Of a DNA stretch of 64,000 nucleotides, positions 34,125-42,546 are shown in pieces (positions within the stretch are counted from its first letter, which is position 1; each line of letters starts with the position of its first letter). The translations under genes were made by a program, and so were the position numbers. Origin of the DNA: Pseudophaeobacter sp. EL27. GTDB lineage: Bacteria > Pseudomonadota > Alphaproteobacteria > Rhodobacterales > Rhodobacteraceae. The DNA lies in assembly GCF_900313025.1 (NCBI RefSeq), contig NZ_OMPQ01000009.1, positions 736,789 to 800,788 of the forward strand. The letters run 5' to 3'. The notes under the pieces were generated by a model that worked only from the letters and a program-made list of their open reading frames with translations, did no database searches and had not been told where the DNA came from.

Positions 34125-35300
34125 TCAGCCCTGTTCTATCGCAGTGGCCGCCTTGTCCAGCCGGGTGATGGCTTCGCCGATATCCTCTTCGCTCAGCGTC
34201 AGGGGCGGCAGTAGGCGGATGACATTATCCGCTGCGGGCACCGTGATGACCGCATTGTCATAACCTGCCTGCACCACATCCATGTTCAAAGCCTTGCATT
34301 TCAGCCCCAGCATCAGCCCGGAACCGCGCAGCTCCTCAAAGACATCCGGATGGGCTGCAATCAGCCCTTCGAGCTTTTGCCGCAGCAAGCCGGCGCGACG
34401 GTTCACATCCTCCAGAAAGCCCGGCGTCATGACTTCTTCAACCACCGCACAGCCCACCGCGCAGCCCAGCGGGTTGCCGCCATAGGTAGACCCGTGGGTC
34501 CCTGCGGTCATGCCACTTGCGGCTTCCTCGGTGGCAAGAACCGCCCCCAGGGGGAAGCCGCCGCCAATGCCCTTGGCCACCATCATGATATCCGGGGTGA
34601 TGCCAGCCCATTCATGGGCAAAGAGTTTACCCGTCCGGCCAACGCCACATTGCACCTCATCCAGGATCAGCAGAATGCCTGCATCGTCGCAGATCTGGCG
34701 CAGCGCCTTAAGCTCGGCATCCGGCACCGGGCGAATGCCGCCCTCGCCCTGTACCGGCTCGATCAGCACCGCGGCGGTCTTATCGGAGATGGCATTGGTC
34801 AGCCCGTCCATATCGCCAAAGGTGAGATGCACAAAGCCTGGCAAAAGCGGGCCAAAGCCTTTGACCATTTTTTCAGTTCCCACAGCGGCGATGCCGGCAG
34901 AAGAGCGCCCATGGAAGGAGCCGTCAAAGGTGATGATCTCCACCCGCTCGGGCTGGTCTTTCTCAAAGAAGTATTTGCGCGCCATTTTCACCGCCAGCTC
35001 GCAGGCCTCGGTGCCGGAATTGGTGAAAAACACCGTATCGGCAAAGGTATGCTCGACCAGAAGATCCGCCAGGTTTTCCTGCTGGGGGATCTTGTAGAGG
35101 TTGGAGACATGCCAGAGGTTTTGTGCCTGATGTGTCAGCACCTCAACCAGTTTGGGGTGAGCATGGCCCAATGCATTTACCGCAATGCCGGAGCCCAGAT
35201 CCAAAAATCGGCGCCCGTCCGCCTCGAACAGCCAGGAACCTTCGCCTTTTACGAACTCCAGCGGAGCACGATTATAGGTGGGCAATACGGACGGGATCAT
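34125..35300 (-). CDS. argD: Acetylornithine/ornithine aminotransferase family
   Basis: A 391-residue class III PLP aminotransferase that makes N-acetylornithine in arginine synthesis. It has the start YNRAPLEFVKGEGSWLFEAD, the phosphate motif FFTNSGTEACELAVK, SFHGRSSAG, the Asp of LLILDEVQCGVGRTG and the Schiff-base lysine in MMVAKGIGGGFPLGA. AAGGA 8 nt before 35300 fixes the start, although the frame continues to 35411. Pairing with argF supports the arginine role. Confidence 0.95.
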   Translation of the reverse strand: MIPSVLPTYNRAPLEFVKGEGSWLFEADGRRFLDLGSGIAVNALGHAHPKLVEVLTHQAQNLWHVSNLYKIPQQENLADLLVEHTFADTVFFTNSGTEACELAVKMARKYFFEKDQPERVEIITFDGSFHGRSSAGIAAVGTEKMVKGFGPLLPGFVHLTFGDMDGLTNAISDKTAAVLIEPVQGEGGIRPVPDAELKALRQICDDAGILLILDEVQCGVGRTGKLFAHEWAGITPDIMMVAKGIGGGFPLGAVLATEEAASGMTAGTHGSTYGGNPLGCAVGCAVVEEVMTPGFLEDVNRRAGLLRQKLEGLIAAHPDVFEELRGSGLMLGLKCKALNMDVVQAGYDNAVITVPAADNVIRLLPPLTLSEEDIGEAITRLDKAATAIEQG

Positions 35301-35642
35301 TGGATCATCCTTTTTCGAGAAGTTAAGGCCAAAGCAGTGCATGAGCCAGGCCTGAGGGTCAATAATGAGAGATTGGATTTGTGCCATTACGCCGCAAAAG
35401 CGCGCAGGCACGAGATCAAGCGTGCCGAATTACGCCAATCGGCGTCGGCGTCGCAACAAGGGGATATGCGTGGCTTTGATCATGGTCAGGGTCCATATCG
35501 GAGCTTTTGACAAAAAGAAACCCCTTTCGCCACCTCTGGCTGACATTTTGGCCCTACACCACCGCGCGCATCCTCGAGGCAACAGGGCCAACCCTAGCGA
35601 TAGATCTTGCAAATAGGGACCATCCAGCGCAGCAGTGGCAAC
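35301..35642. other. Divergent intergenic region, possible very small ORF
   Basis: These 342 nt separate argD from the DMT transporter and should hold both promoters. The plus frame 35337-35510 (GTG start, 57 codons) ends in the well-formed sequence RGFDHGQGPYRSF and has AAGG 8 nt before the GTG, but most of it overlaps no recognised family. I do not call it a gene. No ARG-box-like operator was recognised. Confidence 0.4.
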
Positions 35643-36572
35643 ATGAGCATTTCAACCCCACAAAACCCGCCCCTCGCAGCAGCCCTGATCACCGTGGCGA
35701 CGATCTTCATTGCTGCCACCACGCTTCTGGCCAAGGCGCTGGGGACCGATTTCCTGGGGCCTACGCTGCATCCCTTGCAGATCAGCCATGGGCGGTTTTT
35801 GTTTGCATTTATTGCAATTTCCATGGCCGTGGGGGCCTTGCGCTTCAAGCTGCAACGGCCAGAATGGCGGTTGCATATCGGGCGGACCAGCTGTGGTTGG
35901 CTGGGCATCACGCTGATGTTTGCCTCGGTGGCCTACATCCCACTGGCGGATGCCACAGCTATCGCCTTTTTGAACCCCGTCTTTGCCATGTTGCTGGCGA
36001 TTCCGCTGCTCGGCGAGCAGGTCGGACGCTGGCGCTGGGGCGCTGCCGGGGTGGCCCTGATCGGCGCGATGATCCTGTTGCGACCAACACCCGACAGTTT
36101 TCAACCTGCAACCCTTTTGGCTCTGGGCGCGGCGGCGATCATGGGGCTGGAGCTGATCTTTATCAAAAAGCTCGCGGGGCGCGAACGCCCGCTGCAGGTT
36201 TTGTGGTTCAACAATGCCCTGGGGATGCTGATTGCCACAGCGGCTGTGCTGCCGGTCTGGCAAATGCCAACAGCCCTGCAATGGGGGGCTTTGGCCGCGC
36301 TTGGCACCCTGATGGCCTGTGCACAGGCCTGTTTTGTCAATGGGATGGCGCGGGCAGATGCCTCATTTGTGGCGCCTTTCAGCTATGCGACGCTGATCTT
36401 TGCCACGCTCTATGATTTCCTGGGCTTTGGTGTGATCCCGGATTGGATCACCCTCACCGGTGCGGGTGTCATCCTGACCGGTGCTGCGGTTCTTGCCTGG
36501 CGCGAGGGGCGGCAGAAAACAGCGCCCTCGCTCCAAGATCCCTCGGTAAATCAGGCTCGCGTCAAGCCTTGA
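35643..36572 (+). CDS. DMT-superfamily (EamA) transporter
   Basis: A 309-residue, ten-helix inner-membrane protein with two EamA repeats. The first has PLQISHGRFLFAFIAISMAV and YIPLADATAIAFLNPVFAMLLAIPLLGE. The second has VLWFNNALGMLIATAAVLP and ADASFVAPFSYATLIFATLYDFLGFGVIPD. Such proteins export amino acids or other metabolites; the substrate is unknown. The start at 35643 matches the usual length. The last 11 nt overlap the end of the convergent ABC-2 permease (36562-36572). Confidence 0.9.
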   Translation: MSISTPQNPPLAAALITVATIFIAATTLLAKALGTDFLGPTLHPLQISHGRFLFAFIAISMAVGALRFKLQRPEWRLHIGRTSCGWLGITLMFASVAYIPLADATAIAFLNPVFAMLLAIPLLGEQVGRWRWGAAGVALIGAMILLRPTPDSFQPATLLALGAAAIMGLELIFIKKLAGRERPLQVLWFNNALGMLIATAAVLPVWQMPTALQWGALAALGTLMACAQACFVNGMARADASFVAPFSYATLIFATLYDFLGFGVIPDWITLTGAGVILTGAAVLAWREGRQKTAPSLQDPSVNQARVKP

Positions 36573-37392
36573 GACGATAGCCACTGCGCAACATGGCCCA
36601 GGCCAGCAAGCAGATGGCAAAACTGGAGCCAGCACAGATCGCCATGCCCACCAGCGGCGCGCCATCAGAGGTGCCAATCATCCCATAGCGCAGCCCATCG
36701 ATCAGATAAAAAACCGGGTTCACCTGTGACAAGGCGCGCAAGACTGGCGGCAGCGCCTCCACCGAATAGAAGGTGCCTGACAAAAACGCCAATGGCGTGA
36801 CGATAAAATTGGTGATCGCCGCCATCTGATCAAATTTGTTGGCAAAAATCCCGGCAACAATGCCAAGCCCGCCCAGAAACAGCGCCCCCAACACGATGAA
36901 CACAAGCGCAATCAGCGGATGTGCGGGAATGATCTGCAGTAGCAGCGCCAGCCCCATTGCGATGCCGCAGGCCACCAGGGTGCCCCGCACCACTGCGCCA
37001 GCCAGATAGCCCAGCAGGATCTCCAGCCCGGACAGCGGCGGCATCAGGGTGTCAACGATATTGCCCTGCACCTTGGAGATCACCAGCGAGGAAGAGGTAT
37101 TGGCAAAGGCATTCTGGATCACCGTCATCATCATGATGCCAGGCGCCAAGAAATGCAGAAACGGTACCCCCATCACATCGCCCCGCTTGGAACCGATGGC
37201 AAGGTTGAAAATCAGCAAAAACAGCGCCGCTGTCACCAGCGGGGCAAGCAGCGTCTGGGTCCAGACCACTAGAAAGCGGGTGATTTCCCGCTGCGCTAAG
37301 GTTTGCAGCCCCAGCCAGTTTACCCGCCCAAAGCGGCGCTCTCCGAGCGCAATCTGGTAGCCCATCTGATTGTTTGACAGCTGCTCTGGCAT
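36562..37392 (-). CDS. ABC-2 type transporter permease (no adjacent ATPase)
   Basis: A 276-residue membrane protein with six predicted helices and the ABC-2 permease core (FLHFLAPGIMMMTVIQNAFANT, GLGIVAGIFANKFDQMAAITNF, TPLAFLSGTFYSVEALP). It resembles the YadH/lipid-polysaccharide permease group more than KpsM. No ATPase gene lies beside it, so it must pair with a protein encoded elsewhere; the KpsT at 41887 is a possible but unproven partner. A start at 37365 (MGYQIALGE) is also possible. It overlaps the DMT gene tail to tail. Confidence 0.88.
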   Translation of the reverse strand: MPEQLSNNQMGYQIALGERRFGRVNWLGLQTLAQREITRFLVVWTQTLLAPLVTAALFLLIFNLAIGSKRGDVMGVPFLHFLAPGIMMMTVIQNAFANTSSSLVISKVQGNIVDTLMPPLSGLEILLGYLAGAVVRGTLVACGIAMGLALLLQIIPAHPLIALVFIVLGALFLGGLGIVAGIFANKFDQMAAITNFIVTPLAFLSGTFYSVEALPPVLRALSQVNPVFYLIDGLRYGMIGTSDGAPLVGMAICAGSSFAICLLAWAMLRSGYRLKA

Positions 37393-37553
37393 GGTTTCCC
37401 CACATTTGTTGTGCTTTCACTGCATAGCGCTTGGGTTCTGAGGCGCAAGGTCTCTTGTAACTCGCGGCCCTTTGACTAAGATAGGGGACTGAATACGGAA
37501 CTCGATGGCGGCCGCAGGATTCTGGGGCCGCTATTAGCTTGGAAAGGCAACAG

Positions 37554-38144
37554 ATGTCCTGGACAGACGATCGCGTCGAATTGCTCAAGAAGATGTGGGG
37601 CGAAGGTCAGTCGGCCAGCCAGATCGCAAAAGAACTGGGTGGGGTGACCCGCAATGCTGTGATTGGCAAGGTGCATCGCCTCGGCCTGTCCAACCGCGCC
37701 ACCACGGGCGCCAAGGCCGCAGCCGAACCGAAAGAAAAGCCAGCCGCGGCCGCCAAACCGGCGCCAAAGCCAAAACCGCAGCCCAAGACCGAGCCTGCGC
37801 GCCCGGTGACGCCACCGCCTGCGGCAACGCCTGCCTCGGATGCGCGCCCACTGGTGCCTGCCCGCAAGCAGATCATCCCGGCCGGTCAGCCGCTGCCACC
37901 GCAGCCTTCGGCCAATGAGATCAGCCCAGAGGCCCTGGCCAAAGTCAATGAAATTGAAAAGAAAGCCAAGAAGCTGTCTTTGATGGAACTGACCGAGCGC
38001 ACCTGCAAATGGCCTGTTGGCGACCCCGCCACCGAGGATTTCTGGTTCTGCGGTCTGCCTGTGCAGCAGGGCAAGCCCTATTGCGAGGCCCATGTCGGCG
38101 TGGCCTTCCAGCCAATGAGCGCCCGTCGCGATCGCAAACGGTAG
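37554..38144 (+). CDS. gcrA: GcrA-family cell-cycle transcriptional regulator
   Basis: A 196-residue alphaproteobacterial GcrA. The N-terminal helix-turn-helix domain reads MSWTDDRVELLKKMWGEGQS, then SQIAKELGG, then TRNAVIGKVHRLGLSNR. A Pro/Ala/Lys-rich linker covers about residues 48-125. The C-terminal sigma-70-binding part has RTCKWPVGDP, FWFCGLP and KPYCEAHVGVAFQP. GcrA binds sigma-70 polymerase and acts at GANTC-methylated promoters. GGAAAGG about 8 nt upstream sets the start at 37554. A candidate promoter is TTGTAA/AAGATA (37455-37483), and one GATTC (GANTC) site lies in the leader at 37518-37522. Confidence 0.95.
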   Translation: MSWTDDRVELLKKMWGEGQSASQIAKELGGVTRNAVIGKVHRLGLSNRATTGAKAAAEPKEKPAAAAKPAPKPKPQPKTEPARPVTPPPAATPASDARPLVPARKQIIPAGQPLPPQPSANEISPEALAKVNEIEKKAKKLSLMELTERTCKWPVGDPATEDFWFCGLPVQQGKPYCEAHVGVAFQPMSARRDRKR

Positions 38145-38165
38145 TTTTATCCCACCGGATTTTTA

Positions 38166-38200
38166 AAAAGCCCCGCGCCATCCTGGCTGCGGGGCTTTTC
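38166..38200 (+). terminator. gcrA terminator
   Basis: AAAAGCCCCGC and GCGGGGCTTTT form an 11-bp stem around a 12-nt loop and run into TTTTCTTTT, 21 nt after the stop. Confidence 0.88.
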
Positions 38201-38268
38201 TTTTGGCGTACATCACCCTGTGGCACATCCCGCCTGCAAGGTCGTTGCAAACGGGATGCTATCCGGTA

Positions 38269-38784
38269 TCAGCTCTCCGGGGCCGAGGATGAAAAGTTGG
38301 GAATGGTATTGCCCGAGGCATCTTTAGGCTCGATGCCCGGCCAATTGCCTTCGGCGAGGTTGATGTTTCCGGGAATGTCCTCTTCCCAGAAACCCACAAC
38401 GTTTTTGGTGATGTTCAGATAAAGCCGATCATCCACAATCCGCCAGAGATTGGGGTTGCCCGGAACCTTGCCACCTTTGGAGACTCCATAGGCGCAGTGA
38501 CCATCATATTGCGGCGCATAATGCGCGGGGTTTTCCAGGAACTTTGCCCGGTTTTCTTCGCTGGAGAAGGCAAATTTGGCACCATTGTATTCCGCTGTGA
38601 TATCCGCCCGCCCCGGTACGCCTGCCGGTTGTGACTGGCCAACAGCAGCCTGATCGAGGCTGCGATAGGCAACCACGTCATAGCCCGACACGGCAAAACC
38701 GGTCTCGTCGACAAACTGTGGCCCAGCAAAGGCTGGCAGAGCAAAACTTATGGCCGCAAGGGCGGCAAATGCAAATCGCTTCAT
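38269..38784 (-). CDS. Exported YHS-domain protein
   Basis: A 171-residue protein. The signal peptide is MKRFAFAALAAISFALPAFA. The mature part matches the YHS-containing family: FAVSGYDVVAYRSLDQAAVG, then FAFSSEENRAKFLENPAHYAPQYDG and HCAYGVSKG (Cys), then LYLNITKNVVGFW. The YHS segment is a small metal-binding motif; here the central part reads YDGHCAYG. It may bind copper or another metal in the periplasm, but its function is not known. AGGAGA 8 nt before 38784 fixes the start. Confidence 0.88.
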   Translation of the reverse strand: MKRFAFAALAAISFALPAFAGPQFVDETGFAVSGYDVVAYRSLDQAAVGQSQPAGVPGRADITAEYNGAKFAFSSEENRAKFLENPAHYAPQYDGHCAYGVSKGGKVPGNPNLWRIVDDRLYLNITKNVVGFWEEDIPGNINLAEGNWPGIEPKDASGNTIPNFSSSAPES

Positions 38785-39077
38785 CTGTGTCGTCTCCTGA
38801 GTTAATTCATCGCCTGACCTAGGCGTTTGGACCTGTGGCAATGTCTGAACCACAGCCCCGTTGAAACCCAGATTAGCCAGTTCCTCACAGCTGTGAAACG
38901 GGGCTCACGTGACTGTGTTTTACGCTGGCAATTCCGTGAACACGCAAAAAGTTGATGTGATCAGACCTTCCAGTCATTGGAATTTTGAACAAAGCCCCTA
39001 TTCTCAATAGACAAGGCGTTTAGGCCATTGGCTCCGCGCATTTAACATACGGTTAGCAAAAGACAGGGTTTCTCCAG

Positions 39078-39959
39078 ATGAGTGATACAACCTATACCCC
39101 GCCACAGGTTTGGACCTGGGAAAAGGGCAACGGCGGACAGTTTGCCTCGATCAATCGCCCAATTGCCGGGGCAACCCACGATAAGGAGCTGCCGGTGGGC
39201 AAGCATCCGTTTCAGCTCTACTCCCTGGCCACACCCAATGGTGTCAAAGTCACGGTAATGCTGGAAGAGCTCTTGGCTAAGGGGCACACAGGCGCCGAAT
39301 ATGACGCCTGGCTGATCAATATCGGCGAGGGCGATCAGTTTGGATCCGGGTTTGTGGCTATCAACCCAAACTCAAAGATCCCCGCCCTGCATGATTTGAG
39401 CGGCGACGCGCCGCTACGGGTGTTTGAATCCGGCTCCATGCTGGTGCATCTAGCCGAGAAGTTTGGTGAATTCCTGCCCAAGGATGGGCCTGCACGCACT
39501 GAAGTGATGAACTGGCTGTTCTGGCAGATGGGCAGCGCGCCCTACCTGGGTGGCGGTTTTGGCCATTTCTACGCCTATGCGCCAGAAAAATGGCAATATC
39601 CCATCGACCGCTTTTCCATGGAAACCAAGCGCCAGCTTGATGTGCTGGACCGGCAGCTGGCCGACAACCGCTATATTGCCGGGGATGACTACAGCATCGC
39701 GGATATTGCAATCTGGCCCTGGTACGGCCAGCTGGTGCTGGGTCGTCTTTATGAGGCCGCTGAATTCCTCGATGTGGAAAGCTATACCCATGTGATGCGT
39801 TGGGCCAAAGAGGTAGACGCTCGACCCGCCGTCAGCCGTGGTCGCATGGTGAACCGAGCCTTTGGCGCCTTGCACACTCAGCTACGCGAACGCCATGACG
39901 CCGGCGATTTTGACACCCGCACCCAGGACAAGCTGGAACCTTCTGAAGGCGACAGCTAA
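39078..39959 (+). CDS. yghU: YghU-type glutathione S-transferase / disulfide-bond oxidoreductase
   Basis: A 293-residue Nu-class GST-like protein. It has the extended N-terminus VWTWEKGNGGQFASINRPIA, the thioredoxin-fold start HPFQLYSLATPNGVKVTVMLEE, and the glutathione-site motifs NPNSKIPAL and FESGSMLVHLAEK. The C-terminal helical domain has WPWYGQLVLG. The family binds two glutathiones and reduces disulfides or peroxides in the cytoplasm. It is transcribed alone and ends at the hairpin at 39974-39999. Confidence 0.93.
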   Translation: MSDTTYTPPQVWTWEKGNGGQFASINRPIAGATHDKELPVGKHPFQLYSLATPNGVKVTVMLEELLAKGHTGAEYDAWLINIGEGDQFGSGFVAINPNSKIPALHDLSGDAPLRVFESGSMLVHLAEKFGEFLPKDGPARTEVMNWLFWQMGSAPYLGGGFGHFYAYAPEKWQYPIDRFSMETKRQLDVLDRQLADNRYIAGDDYSIADIAIWPWYGQLVLGRLYEAAEFLDVESYTHVMRWAKEVDARPAVSRGRMVNRAFGALHTQLRERHDAGDFDTRTQDKLEPSEGDS

Positions 39960-39973
39960 AACTGAAATCTATC

Positions 39974-39999
39974 GAGCCTGCGCCTCAAACGCAGGCTCG
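39974..39999 (+). terminator. Hairpin after yghU
   Basis: GAGCCTGCG and CGCAGGCTC form a perfect 9-bp stem with a short loop, 15 nt after the yghU stop. There is only a short T content downstream, so it may act with the repeat pair that follows. Confidence 0.55.
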
Positions 40000-40012
40000 T
40001 TACCCACCGTCA

Positions 40013-40150
40013 GGGGGCTTTGCCCCCTCGTGCCAAGGCACTCATCCCCAGGATATTTTGAGCCAAATGAAGAGGCTAACTGCAGGTCTCAAATTCATTT
40101 GGCCATAAATATCCCGGGGGAGTGGCCTTGAGCGACGGGGGCAGAGCCCC
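40013..40150. repeat. Inverted pair of the GGATATTTT/CCAAATGAA dispersed element
   Basis: Left copy 40013-40072 and inverted right copy about 40092-40150, separated by about 20 nt. Each carries a GGGGGCTYTGCCCCC palindrome, a short variable GC part and the GGGATATTT...GCCAAATGAA core. The pair fills the gap between convergent yghU and the SseB gene. Confidence 0.75.
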
Positions 40151-40165
40151 AATCTTTGTTTGGCG

Positions 40166-40972
40166 TTACTTCAGGATTGGAGGCGCATCCGGATCGCCGC
40201 CAGGTATCTTTGGCTGATATAGTTTTGGCGCCTCCATTACAGGCAGATCAAAGCGCAACCCAACCCGTTCCAACCCAGCTGCCATCTGATCCGAGGTGGC
40301 AAAGAAACCAACATCCAGGGCCCCGGCCTCGATCCCCGAAAAGGTCAGAGCCTCGCTCACCGCCTGTGCCAATGCCGCCTCTGCCTCTGGCTTCGCCGCG
40401 ACGAAGCCCAACAAATGCCCCTGACCGCCCCCTGCGTAACGCAGTGAAACCAGATAAGCGGCAGCCGCCAGCCCTGCAGCCGTTGCAAGCTTGGCATCCA
40501 ATGCGGTCAGCAAAACCTCCGGCAATCCACTGGGAGGGAGCAGCTCTTCGATCTCGGCTTCCACCCGGTCTGGTGCATTCTGCAGAGTTTCATGCAGCCA
40601 GTTGATGGCCTCAGCCCCCAAGAGCGTTGACGACGGTGCCACCTCCAGGTTCACCCCCAGGCCAATGCCCTGCCCTGCCAGCATCTCTACAACCCCACGC
40701 CCGGCAAGCCCGGCATAGGGCACCGCGTCACTGGCAAACTGCGCCAGCCGTTCTTCGCGGTCAAAGACCAGTACAAACCGCCCATCCGGCGTTTCAAACA
40801 GCTCCGGCGAGATCCGATCTCCGTCGGCCTCCTTGCTCAGCATAACAAACAACTCGCTATCCGCCAGACGCTCATAAAACCGCAACCGTGCCGCGCCATC
40901 TTCAGGGGCCGCCTGCATCTCCGCATGGGCCCGGTCCAGCGCGGTTACCTCTTCTGGGGGTGTCTCACTCAT
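40166..40972 (-). CDS. SseB-family protein
   Basis: A 268-residue protein. The N-terminal SseB domain covers about residues 10-120: ARLRFYERLADSELFVML, FVLVFDREERLAQFA, and VEMLAGQGIGLGVNLEVAPSS. The C-terminal domain (LLTALDAKLATAAGLAAAAYL) resembles the SseB C-terminal part. The function of the family is not established. It overlaps the UDG-family gene by 4 nt (40969-40972), so the two form a translationally coupled pair. Confidence 0.85.
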   Translation of the reverse strand: MSETPPEEVTALDRAHAEMQAAPEDGAARLRFYERLADSELFVMLSKEADGDRISPELFETPDGRFVLVFDREERLAQFASDAVPYAGLAGRGVVEMLAGQGIGLGVNLEVAPSSTLLGAEAINWLHETLQNAPDRVEAEIEELLPPSGLPEVLLTALDAKLATAAGLAAAAYLVSLRYAGGGQGHLLGFVAAKPEAEAALAQAVSEALTFSGIEAGALDVGFFATSDQMAAGLERVGLRFDLPVMEAPKLYQPKIPGGDPDAPPILK

Positions 40973-41559
40973 GTCATCAGCTCCTTTACCCGCCCGCGCA
41001 GCACTGGCAGAAGCTCAGTCTGGAACCAGGGATTTCGTTTCAACCACCCGGTATTGCGCCAAGACGGATGAGGCAAGGGAAAGAGGCGCGGCGCATAGTC
41101 CCGCCAGGCGGCCACCCGTTGGCCCACCGGCATCTTACCCCCCAGATGGAAGGCCTGGGCAGGACCGCCAATGGCCAATGTCAGCGCAACATTTGGCAGA
41201 CTCTGCATCACCCGGTCATGCCAGGTCTTGGCACAGACGGGTGGTGGCGGCAGATCAGATTTCTGGGCGTTATAGCCCGGAAAGCAAAACCCCATCGGCA
41301 CAATCGCCACCCTGCTCTGATCATAAAACGCGGCCTCATCCAACCCCAGCCAATCGCGCAACCGGTCGCCGGAAGGGTCAGTGAAAGGCTTGCCGCTCTC
41401 GTGTACCCGCAACCCGGGCGCTTGCCCGGCAATCAGGATTCGCGCCGGCGTAGAAAACCAGGCAACCGGACGCGGCTGATGCCCAGTATGTGTTGCCGCA
41501 AACCGATCTGAACAGATCCTGCAGGCTCTGATTTCGTCACAAAGCTTTTCTGCCCGCAT
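40969..41559 (-). CDS. Uracil-DNA-glycosylase superfamily protein
   Basis: A 196-residue protein of the UDG fold. Motif A is LIAGQAPGLRVHESGKPFTD, IVPMGFCFPGY follows, and motif B is LFPLPHPSWRNTGWL with the conserved HPS. Two Cys pairs lie at the N-terminus (CDEIRACRICSDRF), somewhat like the Fe-S-ligand region of family 4/5 enzymes, but a full cluster set is not evident. The LPHPSWRN variant is typical of YqfB-like UDG relatives whose base specificity is unknown. It is the first gene of a pair with the SseB gene. Confidence 0.87.
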   Translation of the reverse strand: MRAEKLCDEIRACRICSDRFAATHTGHQPRPVAWFSTPARILIAGQAPGLRVHESGKPFTDPSGDRLRDWLGLDEAAFYDQSRVAIVPMGFCFPGYNAQKSDLPPPPVCAKTWHDRVMQSLPNVALTLAIGGPAQAFHLGGKMPVGQRVAAWRDYAPRLFPLPHPSWRNTGWLKRNPWFQTELLPVLRGRVKELMT

Positions 41560-41886
41560 CGCTTCCCCCTATTTTCTGCCTCTCCCTGCCAGGCAGCAAA
41601 GCCCCCGGACAAACCGTCACAGCCATTGTTTCCAATACAAAAACAGTTAGAAAGCAGGCAGCTATACCGTTTCCGCCTTTGCAGGCGGCGGATCTCGCCA
41701 CAATGGTTAATCAATCCTTGAAGATTTATGCCATAATTCGACATAATAAAGCCCAAATGAGAGCCCATACCCTTAACAATCTTAGGATATTCCTGAAACG
41801 CAGAGGATCAGACAGTCTTCCAGACCACCAGGTCCCCCGCCAAACCCCGACCCGCAGGGCCGTCAACAGAAACACCGGAACAAGCG
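41560..41886. other. Promoter region of the capsule-type operon
   Basis: This 327-nt divergent gap holds a CCGCC/GGCGG hairpin (41674-41689) and an AT-rich stretch at about 41700-41795, a likely promoter zone for kpsT. No complete ORF or known RNA was recognised. Confidence 0.5.
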
Positions 41887-42546
41887 ATGCTTGAGTTTGA
41901 AAATGTCAGCAAGTCCTTCTGGACTGGAACCCAGCGCAAGGTCATTCTTGACCAAGTGTCCTTTCGGGTTGAGCTGGGCAAATCACTTGGCATTCTGGCA
42001 CCAAACGGCACTGGCAAAACAACGCTGATCAATATGATGGCGGGCCTGGAAAAACCCGACGAGGGTGAAATCCGCCGCGGCTGCAAGATCTCCTTTCCGT
42101 TAGGGTTCATGGGCGGCGTGGTCAGCCGGCTTTCGGCACTGGCCAATGCCCGCTACATCGCCAATCTCTATGGGCTAGACCCCGATTACGTTGAGGCCTA
42201 CTGCCGTTGGCTCTGTGGCCTGGGCGAGTATTTCGACCAGCCCATCGGCACCTACTCCTCGGGTATGCGAGCCCGGTTCAGTTTCTCGCTGATGCTGGCT
42301 TTGGATTTCGACGTCTACCTGATTGATGAGGGTATGCCGAGCACCACAGATGTGGAGTTCAACAAAAAGGCCGGGGCGATCCTGCAGGAACGCTTGCAGA
42401 CGACCACCATCATCATTGTCTCACACCAGGCCAAGACCCTGGAAAAATTTGCCCGCTCCGCAGCCGTCTTGCTGGATGGGCAGCTCAACATGTTTGAAAC
42501 CTTGGAAGAAGCGAAACAGCTCTATGACTATCAAACCCAAGGCTAA
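41887..42546 (+). CDS. kpsT: ABC transporter ATPase for capsular/extracellular polysaccharide export (KpsT-like)
   Basis: A 219-residue ATPase. Walker A is LAPNGTGKTTLINMM, the signature motif is GTYSSGMRARFSFSL (SSGM in place of LSGG, as in KpsT/Wzt relatives), Walker B is DVYLIDEGM and the switch histidine is IIVSHQA. It drives polysaccharide export at the inner membrane. It is the first gene of the operon kpsT-kpsE-kdsA-pmm and overlaps kpsE by 23 nt. The matching permease KpsM is not in the operon. Confidence 0.92.
   Translation: MLEFENVSKSFWTGTQRKVILDQVSFRVELGKSLGILAPNGTGKTTLINMMAGLEKPDEGEIRRGCKISFPLGFMGGVVSRLSALANARYIANLYGLDPDYVEAYCRWLCGLGEYFDQPIGTYSSGMRARFSFSLMLALDFDVYLIDEGMPSTTDVEFNKKAGAILQERLQTTTIIIVSHQAKTLEKFARSAAVLLDGQLNMFETLEEAKQLYDYQTQG

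Noticed and set aside
34350-35510. 386-codon plus-strand frame opposite argD
   Set aside because: Mirror of a confident argD; composition typical of antisense frames. Only its last part, beyond argD, was kept as a doubtful small ORF remark.
35365-35616. 83-codon plus frame in the argD/DMT gap
   Set aside because: Arg-rich, no ribosome-binding site, and overlaps the DMT promoter region in a different frame from the slightly better candidate at 35337-35510.
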